Below, piece by piece: positions 49,977-60,528 of a stretch of DNA of 64,000 bases. The notes beneath the pieces are model-generated. The model was not told the origin of the DNA. It saw only the letters and a list, made by a program, of their open reading frames with translations, and ran no database searches. The position numbers and the translations under genes were made by a program. This DNA is from Clostridia bacterium (lineage in GTDB: Bacteria > Bacillota > Clostridia > Christensenellales > Borkfalkiaceae): contig JAGHJS010000082.1 in assembly GCA_017886545.1 (NCBI GenBank), positions 54,252 to 118,251 of the forward strand. Direction: 5' to 3'. Numbering within the stretch: position 1 is the first letter of the stretch; each line of letters starts with the position of its first letter.

Positions 49977-50005
49977 ATTGTACCATATTTTGCGCGCCCT
50001 GTAAA
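49977..50005 (-). promoter_or_regulatory. rnf operon promoter
   Basis: TTTACA-17-TACAAT. Confidence 0.6.
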
Positions 50006-50217
50006 GAATTGGAAGGGAATGTTTTGCTCTTTCCGCCATAAGCACGGCTTATGCCCGCCGCCCGCAGGCGGAACGGCGCGCGCGGGCGAAGCCGCCGCGC
50101 ACGCACGCCCCTTATCATGCCGCCCGCGTATGTTTTTACCGCGGCGCCGCGCATGTGCGCGCCTGCGGCGTATTGCGCCGCCCGCGCGCACTTTTTTACA
50201 CCTCAGCGCGCGTATTT

Positions 50218-50607
50218 TTACTGCGCTGCCGCGCGCGCACGCAAAAAACTTTTCAGTCCGACGGAGAGCTGGTACAGCGACAAAAGGCACAGGAACACGC
50301 CGAACCCGACGCGCAGCGCGCCGCCGGGGATCCCCTGCACGAACAGCCCGCCCAGCACGGAGAGCAGCGTTGCGGGTACGATCGTCCAGAGCACGCCGCG
50401 CGTATCCAAAAGCCCGTTCTTTGCGTGCACCCGCAGAGAGACCGCCGCCATAGGGAGAAAGGTCAGCAGGTTCACCGACTGCGCCATATGCTGCGGCACG
50501 CCGCACAGCACCGTCAGGATAGGGATGAGCACGCACCCGCCGCCCATACCCATGCCGCCGAGCACGCCGCCCGCAAGCCCCGCCAGAAGATAGACAAGAA
50601 ACCGCAT
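50218..50607 (-). CDS. Half-size TSUP (TauE/SafE) membrane protein
   Basis: LLAGLAGGVLGGMGMGGGCVLIPILTVLCGVPQHMAQSVNLLTFLP. Confidence 0.75.
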   Translation of the reverse strand: MRFLVYLLAGLAGGVLGGMGMGGGCVLIPILTVLCGVPQHMAQSVNLLTFLPMAAVSLRVHAKNGLLDTRGVLWTIVPATLLSVLGGLFVQGIPGGALRVGFGVFLCLLSLYQLSVGLKSFLRARAAAQ

Positions 50608-50617
50608 CCGCTCCTCC

Positions 50618-50977
50618 TCATACGATCATCCGCACGCCCGCCGCGAACATCACGGCGGCAAACACGAGCGTCGCCGCCGCGGGCGTGATCGCGCCGAGCA
50701 GGTTCGCGCCCAGCGCACCGCCCGCCAGCACGCCGATGCCGACCGCAAGGAACAGTTCGGCATCGAACCAGCCGCCCGCAAGGTATACGATCGCGCTCGC
50801 CAGGCAGACGGGCAGGATAATGAGGATCGCCGTGGCATGCGCTACAAGCGGCTGCCTGCCTCCCGCCTGCAAGAGGGGCACGACGACCATGCCGCCGCCC
50901 CCGCCGAACGCGCCGTTGACGGCGCCCGTTACGATCCCCGCGGCAGCCATCTTCGCCGCATATTTCAAATCAGTCAC
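50618..50977 (-). CDS. Half-size TSUP (TauE/SafE) membrane protein
   Basis: GIVTGAVNGAFGGGGGMVVVPLLQAGGRQPLVAHATAI; GTG start with GGAGGGG. Confidence 0.75.
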   Translation of the reverse strand: MTDLKYAAKMAAAGIVTGAVNGAFGGGGGMVVVPLLQAGGRQPLVAHATAILIILPVCLASAIVYLAGGWFDAELFLAVGIGVLAGGALGANLLGAITPAAATLVFAAVMFAAGVRMIV

Positions 50978-51251
50978 TCTTTCCCCTCCTTCCGCGCGGG
51001 GAGCGCGCCGCGCTCCCCGCAGATATAGTCTGCCACCGCACGGAAAAATCATGAATGCGGGTCACGGGCAAAAACATTCCCGCCCGCACGGCGGCGGAAT
51101 TCCGATTTTCCCGCACCGATAAAGAAATCCTGAATTTTTCATCGTTTTTTTACCGTTATTGCTTGCTTTTACGCGCCTTTTATATTAAAATAGGATAGTA
51201 CGATTTGAAAAGATTGTAATTTCTATTTCATTCATGCAAAAGGTGTTTTCT

Positions 51252-54200
51252 ATGGCAAAAAGTAAAAGAATCGGAAAACTGCGGATCGTTACACTGCTCC
51301 TGGCTTTCCTCATGCTCCTTTCGTTCGGCGTGTTTGCGTTGAGCGCATGCTCCACAAGCGAAGAAGAAGACGACAGCTCGAGCGAGACCCGCACGGATAC
51401 GCAGACGTTTTCCAACGCGGACTTCGAGTATTTTTCGGACAGTGACGGCAGCTACGTGATCGGCAGCGCCGACAACTGGACGAGCTCTGCCGTTTCCAAC
51501 GACAGCGGCACGAGCGCAAGCTCCTCTTCCGCAAAGTCGGGCATCGTGGACACGGCAGAACGCGAAAGCGCCTTCGACGAAACGTCGTACGCGGCGTACA
51601 TCGAAGACCCCGAGAACAGCACGTTCGACTGGAGCGGCTTCTACTATGCCTACAAAAACTATATTTATTATGACGGGCTGGACGAGGAGGACGACGCGGA
51701 CGAATTGGAGGACGCGAAGTACTTCACGGACATCGACAACTACTACGATATCCCAGGCTGGGATCTGTTCGCGGCGTGGATCGAGTCGGACGAAGGGCAG
51801 AAATTTCTGACCGACAACAACATCGATCCCGACGATTTCAGCACGACGAACAGCGACGACCTGCTCCTTGACGCGGTGCGCGATGAATTCATCGGATACC
51901 TGCGTGGGCTCAACCCCGGCACGCATTGGACGGGCAGCGACGACGAGGCGACCCTGAACGAAGAGAAAGGCACGCACGTTCTGATGCTGCACAACTACCG
52001 CACGAACGGCTACGGCACGGCGATGCAGTATGCATCTACTTCCATCACCCTTTCGGCGGGCACGGCGGCGTCCGTCTCCGTCTGGGTCAAGACGTCCGAC
52101 CTCACCTACAACGACGGCACGAGCGTTGCCGCCGGCAACCGCGGCGCGTTCATCGAGATCAGCAACTCCGTCGGCGGTACCTCGCAGGATTCGCTGGTGG
52201 TGCGCAACATCAACACGGAGATCCTGAATCCCGCAGCGGACGAAAATACCCCTGCCGAAAACAACGGCTGGGTGGAATACACCTTCTACATCCGCGCCTC
52301 CTCGTACGCGACGACGACCTTTACGGTCAACCTCGGGCTGGGCAGGCAGGCGGCGGGCAACACCGCGAACTACTACGACTATGTGCAGGGCTACGCCTTC
52401 TTCGACGACCTGACCTACACGGTCTTCGAGGCGAAGGACTGGGATACGACGCTGACCGAAGCGGGCGTTCTCGAAGGCAACACCGTCACCCTCGACACCT
52501 CTTCCCTCAGCGATAAAGGCACCTTCAACGCGCAGGGCGTTACAAGCAACCTGTTTGCGCTCGATCTGGACGAGCTGACGGCAACGAATGCCCTGCGCAG
52601 TCTGACCCTCAGCACGGACGCGACGTCCGGCAACACGACGATCGGCAACACGACGGACGACCGCGGGAACACCGTAGAAAGTTACTTCTATCCCGATAGG
52701 TCACTCATCGCCGAAAGCGACCTGACAAACAGCGACATCCTGGCGGCATCCGCGATCACAGGCGGCAGCTACGCGCAGGCGCTGAAAGACGCTTTGGAAA
52801 ACTACTCTGCCCTGCCGTTTGCAGACAGCGATATTCTGCTCCTGTACAGCAGCCAGGGCGCCCCCTATACCGCGACCGTGGACGACGACCTGTTCACCGT
52901 TACCAAGGGGCAGACGCTGATGATCTCGTTCTGGGTCAAGACGTCTGACCTGCAGGGCGGCACGGGCGCGACGGTCACGCTTGTAGACGGCGACACGGAG
53001 ACGGCGATCGGCGCGGTCGACACGACCACCCTTACCACCGTCGACATCAAGGACGATACGAGCAAGACCGAAGACATCTTCGACGGCTGGCAGTACTGCG
53101 CCTTCTATGTGACGACGGAGGAAGAGGAACTTTCCTTCACCTTGGAATTCTCCTTCGGCGCGACCACGATCGCAGGCACCACCCTTTCGAGCTATGTGCC
53201 CGGCTTTGCGATGTTCGCAGGCTTCGAAACCTGCAGCCTTACCGAAGAACAGGCGGCGCTCGCCTCCACGAGCGACTATGCCAAGACCGTTACGCTGACG
53301 GGCGACAAGTATGCGGATGCTCCCGCGTTCGACACCCCTGCCACGAACGACAAGTCCATTGAAACGGGTATTGCGGACCCGTCCAACTACACGGGCGTGT
53401 ACGGCGGCAGCTACCATGTGGGCGTCAACGATCCGGAAGCAAACAATGCAAAGAACGATCTCGCCACGGCAGGGCTCATCAGCAAGGAATATGCCGGAAG
53501 CTATCTGACGACGGACGACTGGTTTGGGATCCTGACACATTACAACGGCAGTTATTCCGATGTGTTGACCGCATGGAACGAGATCCTCGGCAGCAGCTGC
53601 ACGCAGCCGCTGATCATCGCGAAGACCGTTGCGGACTCCTACGGCTTCATCGCAAATTCGACTTCCAGCGTTTCTGCCGATTCCTATACGCAGATCACGG
53701 TGCGTGTGAAACTTTCGCCGCATACGCGTGCATACGTATATCTCATCGACACGACCGAACCGGACATCACCGACCCTGCCGATGAAGGAAAGCTGATGTA
53801 TTCGGATACTCTCAAACACGAAACGGGCGTTTCCTATCGCTACGATGAGGACGGGAACCTGATAAACCTCGACCCTGACGACGAAAACTACGACAGGCGC
53901 GATAACACCCTCCTCTACTACCAGGACAACGGGCTGTGGGCGAAAGAACGCAACTACACGGGAACTGAATTCTACGCCAACCTTTCCAACTACGATACGG
54001 ACGAGGACGGCAACCTGACGGACGCAAGCGGCAACATCGTCTACTATCTGCACGACGGCGCTTTCTACCGCTACTACGACGAAGACAGCGACACCTATGA
54101 AGTGCAGGTCAAAGACTTCACCGAAGCGGGGATCGACCTGACGGGCGCGAAACTGCAGGATACGACCGAACAGGATCTGTTCCAGATGGTCGAAAACGAC

Positions 54201-55169
54201 ACGGATGAGGTCTCCGACTGGATCTATATCCGCTTCTTCATCGCGAACGGCAGCGACAGCAAGACGTACCGCCTCGAATACTGGTCGGGCGACCGCAACG
54301 GCACGGAAGGTTCCGTGATCGATGCGGCTACCAACACGGACGCTGCGGACAACAACTTCGTCATCTTTGACGTGGTGCAGTACAGCGACCTTGCGGAAGA
54401 GTCCTTCAACAACCTCGTCGACGCGCAGATGGAAAGCCTTGCCAAGGATCTCGGCTATGCGGATACGGACGCGCTGGAAGAGGCGTACCTCGCCGATCCC
54501 TCGAAGTTCACGAGCAGGATCGAGACGGACGCAGACGGAAGCACGATCGAGAACGCGGGCACGCTGGTCTATTACCACTACTCTCTGTTCGACGACAGCG
54601 ATTACGCGCCTTTCGACGCGGACCGCACGGACGGCGACGATCCTTATTCGGGATATGACCCGACCACCTATTCCAACACGGTCGCCTATCTCAAATATTC
54701 CTTTGCCGATTCCGGCGTCACCTACTACGACACCTATATCAACTTCGCTGCAAGCGAAGAGACGGTATCCTCCTCTTCGAGCGACGATAGCACGAGCGAC
54801 GATACGACGACGCCGGATTCCAACGTGAACGTCTGGCTGCTCATCTCCTCTATCCTGCTTGCAGCCGTGCTGGTCATCACCCTGCTCGCGCTTCTGCTGC
54901 GCAAACTGCTTGCGGGCATGAAGCGCAAGGGCGCGGATAAGGCATCTCCGATGTACAGCAACAAGCGCGACATCTACATCCGCAAACTCAAGAAAGCGGA
55001 AGCGGAAGAGCGTGAAGAAGAGGCTGAGGAAGAAGAAGATCTCTTCACCGATGCGGAACTGTACAACGAGACCGAGGAAACGGATGCGGATGCAGACGCG
55101 GATACGGATAACGAGGACGCTCCTGCGGACGACAACACGGACAGCTCCGATGAAGGCAAAACCGAATAA
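51252..55169 (+). CDS. Giant (~1300 aa) surface lipoprotein with jelly-roll-like repeats, C-terminal TM and acidic tail
   Basis: Lipobox LSACSTS; Asp/Ser/Thr-rich; C-terminal NVWLLISSILLAAVLVITLLALLLRKLL plus acidic tail. Confidence 0.75.
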   Translation: MAKSKRIGKLRIVTLLLAFLMLLSFGVFALSACSTSEEEDDSSSETRTDTQTFSNADFEYFSDSDGSYVIGSADNWTSSAVSNDSGTSASSSSAKSGIVDTAERESAFDETSYAAYIEDPENSTFDWSGFYYAYKNYIYYDGLDEEDDADELEDAKYFTDIDNYYDIPGWDLFAAWIESDEGQKFLTDNNIDPDDFSTTNSDDLLLDAVRDEFIGYLRGLNPGTHWTGSDDEATLNEEKGTHVLMLHNYRTNGYGTAMQYASTSITLSAGTAASVSVWVKTSDLTYNDGTSVAAGNRGAFIEISNSVGGTSQDSLVVRNINTEILNPAADENTPAENNGWVEYTFYIRASSYATTTFTVNLGLGRQAAGNTANYYDYVQGYAFFDDLTYTVFEAKDWDTTLTEAGVLEGNTVTLDTSSLSDKGTFNAQGVTSNLFALDLDELTATNALRSLTLSTDATSGNTTIGNTTDDRGNTVESYFYPDRSLIAESDLTNSDILAASAITGGSYAQALKDALENYSALPFADSDILLLYSSQGAPYTATVDDDLFTVTKGQTLMISFWVKTSDLQGGTGATVTLVDGDTETAIGAVDTTTLTTVDIKDDTSKTEDIFDGWQYCAFYVTTEEEELSFTLEFSFGATTIAGTTLSSYVPGFAMFAGFETCSLTEEQAALASTSDYAKTVTLTGDKYADAPAFDTPATNDKSIETGIADPSNYTGVYGGSYHVGVNDPEANNAKNDLATAGLISKEYAGSYLTTDDWFGILTHYNGSYSDVLTAWNEILGSSCTQPLIIAKTVADSYGFIANSTSSVSADSYTQITVRVKLSPHTRAYVYLIDTTEPDITDPADEGKLMYSDTLKHETGVSYRYDEDGNLINLDPDDENYDRRDNTLLYYQDNGLWAKERNYTGTEFYANLSNYDTDEDGNLTDASGNIVYYLHDGAFYRYYDEDSDTYEVQVKDFTEAGIDLTGAKLQDTTEQDLFQMVENDTDEVSDWIYIRFFIANGSDSKTYRLEYWSGDRNGTEGSVIDAATNTDAADNNFVIFDVVQYSDLAEESFNNLVDAQMESLAKDLGYADTDALEEAYLADPSKFTSRIETDADGSTIENAGTLVYYHYSLFDDSDYAPFDADRTDGDDPYSGYDPTTYSNTVAYLKYSFADSGVTYYDTYINFAASEETVSSSSSDDSTSDDTTTPDSNVNVWLLISSILLAAVLVITLLALLLRKLLAGMKRKGADKASPMYSNKRDIYIRKLKKAEAEEREEEAEEEEDLFTDAELYNETEETDADADADTDNEDAPADDNTDSSDEGKTE

Positions 55170-55484
55170 TACGGCTCAGCCCTAAAAGCAAACACCAAAG
55201 CCGCGTATCCGAACGGATACGCGGCTTTGCCTTGTCCTCTCTGTCCATTCTGTTTTTCCGCTGCGTTTTATCGCTTTTTCCCCACGGTTCCCCTTCTGAG
55301 CTGTCCTCTCGTATTGCAATTATGGCCGCCGTCGGAGGACAGGCGCTCACGCCAAACAATATAAACGCGCGCCCGACGGAAAGAGTCCGTCGGGCGCGCT
55401 GCCCCTTGTATCCCGCTGTTTTTCTGCTTTGCGTACCGCCTTCTGCCGCTCCGTGCGGCACAGGCAGTCATCAGTAGTATCCAT

Positions 55485-56765
55485 TCATGCGCGCGGGCGG
55501 CGCAGCCCTTTCGGCAGATGGTTTTTCAGCACCCCGCCCGCGCCCTTACAAAGCCCGAGCGCATACCCGCCGAACGTTGCGGCGCACCAGCCGCGCGGAG
55601 CAGCGCAGTCGAGCTGCTCGCCCGCAAAGTATCGCGCCGCCTCTTCTTCGTTCAGAGGAACGGTCTGCCGCAGGGGGCAACCCGCCGCCATCGCCAGTGC
55701 GTGCGACGGTTCAAAGCGGTCGCCTTTCGCCTCACCGAGCAAAAGCCCCGCCCGCAGTACGCGCAGCCCGTTCAGGTCAAACAGCTCTTCCGGCACAAGG
55801 CTGAGCGCACCACCGAACTGCCGCAGCTCGCCCTGCATAGTTCCGCGCAAAAACTCTTTTTCAAAGGCGCGGAACGCCGCAAGCGTCTTTCTGTCAACGG
55901 CAGAGGGTTTTGCACGTCTGAAACGCGTACATTCGCCATCGCCGCAGGCAAACACTGCCGCGTAGTGTCCTTCCCCGCATATACGGTGCGGGAACAGCTT
56001 TTTCTCTTCGAGCAGCGTAAATTGCGGAAACGTGCGCACGAACCAGCGCGCATTTTCCTCGTCCTCTTCCGCGGCAAAGGTGCAGGTCGAGTAGACGAGC
56101 CGTCCGCCCGGGGCAAGCATTTCGGCGGCGGAAGAAAGAATTTTCTTTTGGCGCGCGGCGCACATGCGCACCGTTTCCTCGCTCCACTGTCCGGCGGCGG
56201 CAGGCTCCTTGCGCAGCATCCCCTCGCCCGAACACGGCGCGTCGACTAGGATCTTATCAAAAAAGCCGCCCAGGCGCTTTGCAAGCTCCGCCGGATCGGC
56301 GCTGGTCACCACCGCGTTGGTCACGCCCAGCCGTTCGACGTTCTGCAGCAGCACAGCGGCGCGGTCGGGCAGTTTTTCGTTGAGCACCAACAGCCCCTTC
56401 CCACGCATCGCCTGCGCCAGCTGCGTGCCCTTCCCGCCCGGGGCGCTGCACAGGTCGAGCACCCGCTCGCCCGGCTGCGCCTCCAAAAGCGGCGCGGCGC
56501 ACATCGCGCTCGGCTCCTGCACATAGTACAGCCCCGCGTCGTGGTAAAAGCTTTTCCCCGCCTTCTCCCCGTCAACAGAAAAGCCGTTCGGCTCCCACGG
56601 CACCTGCCTGAGCGCAAACGGCGAAAGGGCGCGGAACGCGTCCGCTTCGATTTTTAAAGTGTTCACGCGGATGCCGCGTACGGGCGGCTCTGCAAGGCAC
56701 GCTTCGTATGCGGGATAGTCCGCCCCCAGCATGGCACGCATGCGGGCAAGGTACCGTTCGTTCAC
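55485..56765 (-). CDS. rsmF: rRNA m5C methyltransferase (RsmF/NOL1-NOP2-Sun family)
   Basis: VLDLCSAPGGKGTQLAQAM, ILVDAPCSGEGMLRK, VYSTCTFAAEEDE. Confidence 0.9.
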   Translation of the reverse strand: MNERYLARMRAMLGADYPAYEACLAEPPVRGIRVNTLKIEADAFRALSPFALRQVPWEPNGFSVDGEKAGKSFYHDAGLYYVQEPSAMCAAPLLEAQPGERVLDLCSAPGGKGTQLAQAMRGKGLLVLNEKLPDRAAVLLQNVERLGVTNAVVTSADPAELAKRLGGFFDKILVDAPCSGEGMLRKEPAAAGQWSEETVRMCAARQKKILSSAAEMLAPGGRLVYSTCTFAAEEDEENARWFVRTFPQFTLLEEKKLFPHRICGEGHYAAVFACGDGECTRFRRAKPSAVDRKTLAAFRAFEKEFLRGTMQGELRQFGGALSLVPEELFDLNGLRVLRAGLLLGEAKGDRFEPSHALAMAAGCPLRQTVPLNEEEAARYFAGEQLDCAAPRGWCAATFGGYALGLCKGAGGVLKNHLPKGLRRPRA

Positions 56766-57736
56766 GTCTGCTCCGCTCCCAACATCTGCTGCAGCTGCGC
56801 AAGCGTGTAGATCTCGCCGATCTGCCCCTGTTCTTTGAGCTTCCTGGCGCTTGCGGCGCGCGGGCTGTCATCCTCTTCGCCTTCGACGAACACGTTGCAC
56901 CCCGAAAGTTTGAGCGAGTATTTTCCGCCGCGTTTCACGATCTCTTTCACGAGCCCTTTCGCGAGCGGCACTTCCTCTTCGATACAGCGCGAAAAGCTGA
57001 ACCGCTTCCCCTTCAGCTCGCTGCTCTGCGGCCGCACGCGGTACCCGTATACGAAATCGTTGAATTTGGAACGCCGTTCGCCGCGTTCGCGTTTCAGGCG
57101 GCGTTTTTCGGCAATGTAATCGCTGCGCCGCTGCGATACGCAGGGCGAATACTGCCCGTTCATGATCTTCCCGAGCCGAACCCCGTATTTTTTCAGCAGT
57201 TCGGGCACGGTACAGCTTTCGTGCGCGCACATTTCGCGCGCAACGCACATCGTGGCATAGGCGTCGTCCGCCGCGCAATGCGGCGTATAGTCGATCTCGA
57301 AAATTTTCGTGAGCGCCTCCAGCCCCGTCTGGCGGTCAAACGTTTCGGTCATCGCCATGTACAGCACCTGCGTATCCGCAAACTGAAAGCGGAAGGACGG
57401 CAATTTGTAGCGGCGCGTTTCGAGATTGAGGTATTTCACATCGTTCATCGCGGCATGCCCGAACACGAGCTTGTCCTCGCCCTCCAATATCTCTCTGATG
57501 CGCGGATAAAACTTTTTGAAATCGGGCAGCTTGGCAAAACTGTCGTAATCATACGGCAAAACGATCCCGCCGCCGCCGTGGTCGGTAAGGTGGAATTTTC
57601 CGTTCGGATTGATGAGGATATCTTCCTTTTCAAGGATGTTGAACTCCTCGTCCGCCACGCAATAGCCGAAGACGCAGATCTTCGCCACATTTTTATATAC
57701 GCATGCGCATTCGATGTCAAAAAAAACGTACTTCAT
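56762..57736 (-). CDS. DnaQ-like 3'-5' exonuclease with C-terminal BRCT-like region
   Basis: MKYVFFDIECACVYKNVAKI, FGHAAMNDVKYL, HCAADDAYATMCV. Confidence 0.72.
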   Translation of the reverse strand: MKYVFFDIECACVYKNVAKICVFGYCVADEEFNILEKEDILINPNGKFHLTDHGGGGIVLPYDYDSFAKLPDFKKFYPRIREILEGEDKLVFGHAAMNDVKYLNLETRRYKLPSFRFQFADTQVLYMAMTETFDRQTGLEALTKIFEIDYTPHCAADDAYATMCVAREMCAHESCTVPELLKKYGVRLGKIMNGQYSPCVSQRRSDYIAEKRRLKRERGERRSKFNDFVYGYRVRPQSSELKGKRFSFSRCIEEEVPLAKGLVKEIVKRGGKYSLKLSGCNVFVEGEEDDSPRAASARKLKEQGQIGEIYTLAQLQQMLGAEQT

Positions 57737-57850
57737 ACTTTTTCGCCGTTGTTTCACAACTTCATGACTTTATTATACCATAAAGGCGGCTCCGTTGTAA
57801 AGCCCTTTTTTCGCTTGACTTCCGAATGAACGATATGGTATGATCGCGCC

Positions 57851-58432
57851 ATGAACAACTTGTTTACGGCAGAAAGCAGACGATTGGTTTTGCGCCCGTT
57901 CTGTGAGCGCGACCTACCCGCCCTGCGCCGCATTCTTACCGACGAAAAAACGAACGTCTTCCTCCCCTGGTTCCCGCCGTGCTCCGAGCGGGAACTGCGC
58001 GCGCTTGCCGAAAAACGGTTCCTGCCCGCGCAAGATGCCGTACGGCTCGCCGTCTGTCTGAAAGAGGACGGCACTCCCTTCGGCTATGTGACCGTCGAAG
58101 GGGCGGCGCACGTCCTCGGGTACGGCTTTTTACCCGAAATGTGGGGCCGCGGCTATGCGACGGAGGCATGCGCCGCGCTGATCGGCAAGCTGCGCGCCGA
58201 GCGGGCGCCCCTTCCCTTTCTGACGGCGACGCACGATAAAAACAACCCCGCAAGCGGCGCCGTGATGCGCAAGCTCGGCATGCGCTATTGCTATTCGTAC
58301 CGCGAACAATGGATGCCGAAAAATATTTCCGTTTTGTTCCGCATGTATCAGCTCGACCTGTATGCCCCGCAGCCCGTGTACGTCGGCTACCTTGTAGACG
58401 GGCGGGAATACGTTACCGAACCCATAGATTAA
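57851..58432 (+). CDS. GNAT family N-acetyltransferase
   Basis: RLVLRPFCERDLPALRRIL, GYGFLPEMWGRGYATEACAAL. Confidence 0.88.
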   Translation: MNNLFTAESRRLVLRPFCERDLPALRRILTDEKTNVFLPWFPPCSERELRALAEKRFLPAQDAVRLAVCLKEDGTPFGYVTVEGAAHVLGYGFLPEMWGRGYATEACAALIGKLRAERAPLPFLTATHDKNNPASGAVMRKLGMRYCYSYREQWMPKNISVLFRMYQLDLYAPQPVYVGYLVDGREYVTEPID

Positions 58433-58488
58433 AAGGGAACAGGCATGACCTGTTCCCTTTTTGTTTTCTTCTACTGTATTTCCCCTTT

Positions 58489-59736
58489 TCAGGCGCCCTT
58501 GATGCGCGCCACGTCCGCATTGACCTCTTCGCGCCCGCTCAATTCGCGGATCGGGTGCGCCTTTTCCTCAAAGCGGTAGTCTTTGCCGAATTTTTTGATG
58601 GTCTTTTCGATGACGGTATGGCTCGCGAGGCTACGCACGTTGCCCTGCACCGCCTTGTTGTACCCGAAAAACCGATAGCTGTCGGGCAGCTCGTTCACGT
58701 CCGCAAAACTTTCGGAATGCCCCGTCAGGCGCACGCTTTTGAGCACTTCGCGGATATAGCTCTTCTGCGGCGCAAATTTGATCGGCTCGGGGAAGGCGCC
58801 GCCCTCGGGAAAGATCTGCTGCCACACTTTCCCCTCATACTTTTCCATCATGTCCGTCGCAAATTTCAGGTGCGACAGCTCCTCTTCAAAGTGCATCTGC
58901 CAGATACCGCGGATGCGCTCGTCCGTTTCGTCCTGCATGCACGACCAGTACAGATAACACTCCGTGTACTCGTGCATGACCATGCAGGTGAACATATCGA
59001 CGGTCGGGTCGGAGAGGCAGCCGTAGCCCGTGACGTGCTGCTCCTCGATCATGGCGATCTCCGAATACAGCTTTCTGCCCAGCTCCGTATCGTACAGGTT
59101 CGCGACGTTGAGGTAGTAGTTCATCGTCTGCTGTTCTGCCGCCGTGATGATGCCGATGTTGAGGCGGGTGACGGGGTCGTTCAGGAAATTGTTGATATAA
59201 AAGCGCACGTCGTCCCCGGGGTGCCGCGCTTCGGCGACCGTCGGGCGGCCGGGCATGATCTCGGTATAGCTGCCGACCAGCTTTTCCGCATGCACGCCGC
59301 GCTCGAAGTCCAGAAGGTCCGCATAGCGGTACAGATGGTCGAAATCCTCCAAAAGCGCAAAATCGAGCTGATGTTTGACATAGCTGTTCTTCTCGCGCTG
59401 CGCAAGGATCGCCGTAAGGTCGACGGCGAGCTGTTCGTAGCCGATGGTGTGTTCGAGAATGGTCTCGTTGCGCGGTTTCAAGCATGCAATGCGTTTTTGC
59501 TGCTGCTGTTCGCCGCGGCGGATGAGCGCCATACCCCGCCGCACCTCGTTGTTCGCGCAGTGGCGCGACCAGCGCGCCGTGTTCCAGATCGCCTCGAACT
59601 CGGTGCCGTTCATCAGGATCATGCGCACCCGCGTATACGGGTCGACCGTCTCCTTATCGTACGGCTTTACGTTGATGCTCTTCCAGTTCTTGTACGTTTT
59701 GTTGATGTCTTTTGCTTTTTCCTCGAAAGGATTCAT
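58489..59736 (-). CDS. Ferritin-like (di-iron type) protein of unknown function
   Basis: Repeated helix motifs EHTIGYEQLAVDL, AEQQTMNYYLN, AMIEEQHVTGYG, VMHEYTECYLYW, HFEEELSHLKFA. Confidence 0.55.
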   Translation of the reverse strand: MNPFEEKAKDINKTYKNWKSINVKPYDKETVDPYTRVRMILMNGTEFEAIWNTARWSRHCANNEVRRGMALIRRGEQQQQKRIACLKPRNETILEHTIGYEQLAVDLTAILAQREKNSYVKHQLDFALLEDFDHLYRYADLLDFERGVHAEKLVGSYTEIMPGRPTVAEARHPGDDVRFYINNFLNDPVTRLNIGIITAAEQQTMNYYLNVANLYDTELGRKLYSEIAMIEEQHVTGYGCLSDPTVDMFTCMVMHEYTECYLYWSCMQDETDERIRGIWQMHFEEELSHLKFATDMMEKYEGKVWQQIFPEGGAFPEPIKFAPQKSYIREVLKSVRLTGHSESFADVNELPDSYRFFGYNKAVQGNVRSLASHTVIEKTIKKFGKDYRFEEKAHPIRELSGREEVNADVARIKGA

Positions 59737-59859
59737 GGCTGTACCTCCTGCGGTTGTTGAAATTATTATTCGCTTTCCGCCCTTTTCCTATTCAAAATAT
59801 TGCAAAAACACCGCATTTTTGGTACAATACATAGATGAAAATCCTTTCGGAGGTGTACC

Positions 59860-60528
59860 GTGCTCGCCGTTATCGCCGCCATGCGCAATGAAGCGGAAAC
59901 GCTCCTTTCGCAGGCGCATCCTCTGCGTGAATCTACCCTCTGCGGTAAGCCCGTCTTTGAAGGGAGCGCCTTCGGGACCCCGTTTGCGCTCATCCTTGCG
60001 GGCATCGGCAAAGCGAATGCCGCGGCGGCGGCGATGCTCGCCGTTTCCGCGCTCAAAGCCGACGCGCTTTTAAACTTCGGGCTGGCGGGCGCCCTCTCTC
60101 CGCAGACGGAGATCGCAAGCATCTTCCGCATCACGCGCGCCGTACAGTACGACTTTGACCTGAGCGAAGTAAACGGCACGCCCGTCGGCACGCTCGACGA
60201 ATACGATACGCCCTATGTGCCGCTTGCAGACGGCGAAAGCGCCTTCCCGAAAGGCACGCTCGCAACGGGCGATCGGTTCAGCGACTCCCTTGCAGACCTG
60301 CCTCTGCTGCACGCGCTCGGCGCGGACGTGCGCGACATGGAGGGCGCGGCGGTCGCGCATGTGGCTTCGTTTTCAGGAGTACCGCTGTACGCGTACAAAG
60401 CCGTTTCCGACAGGGTGGGTACGGGGAGCGTACATGAATACGAACAGCGGCGGGATCAGGCGCTGCATGCGCTCGCCGCACAAATGCACATCTTTTTTGA
60501 GGAAGCAAGCAATGGAAAACGGGTTTAA
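59860..60528 (+). CDS. mtnN: MTA/SAH nucleosidase-like
   Basis: VIAAMRNEAETLL, ILAGIGKANAAAAAML, VRDMEGAAVAHVASFSGVP; GTG start; neighbours luxS. Confidence 0.82.
   Translation: MLAVIAAMRNEAETLLSQAHPLRESTLCGKPVFEGSAFGTPFALILAGIGKANAAAAAMLAVSALKADALLNFGLAGALSPQTEIASIFRITRAVQYDFDLSEVNGTPVGTLDEYDTPYVPLADGESAFPKGTLATGDRFSDSLADLPLLHALGADVRDMEGAAVAHVASFSGVPLYAYKAVSDRVGTGSVHEYEQRRDQALHALAAQMHIFFEEASNGKRV

Noticed and set aside
50050-50220. GC-rich, GCGCGC-laden stretch upstream of the TSUP pair, considered as a structured RNA
   Set aside because: Low-complexity alternation of CG with no consistent hairpin or U-tract; more likely degenerate intergenic sequence.
52701-54578. 625-aa ORF antisense to the giant surface protein
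   Set aside because: Low-complexity Arg/Val/Asp-rich translation with no domain, fully opposite a convincing gene with RBS and lipobox; a GC-bias shadow ORF.
56521-56535. ACATAGTAC match to the dyad repeat
   Set aside because: Inside the rsmF coding region (YVQEP codons), lacks the 13-nt dyad; chance match.
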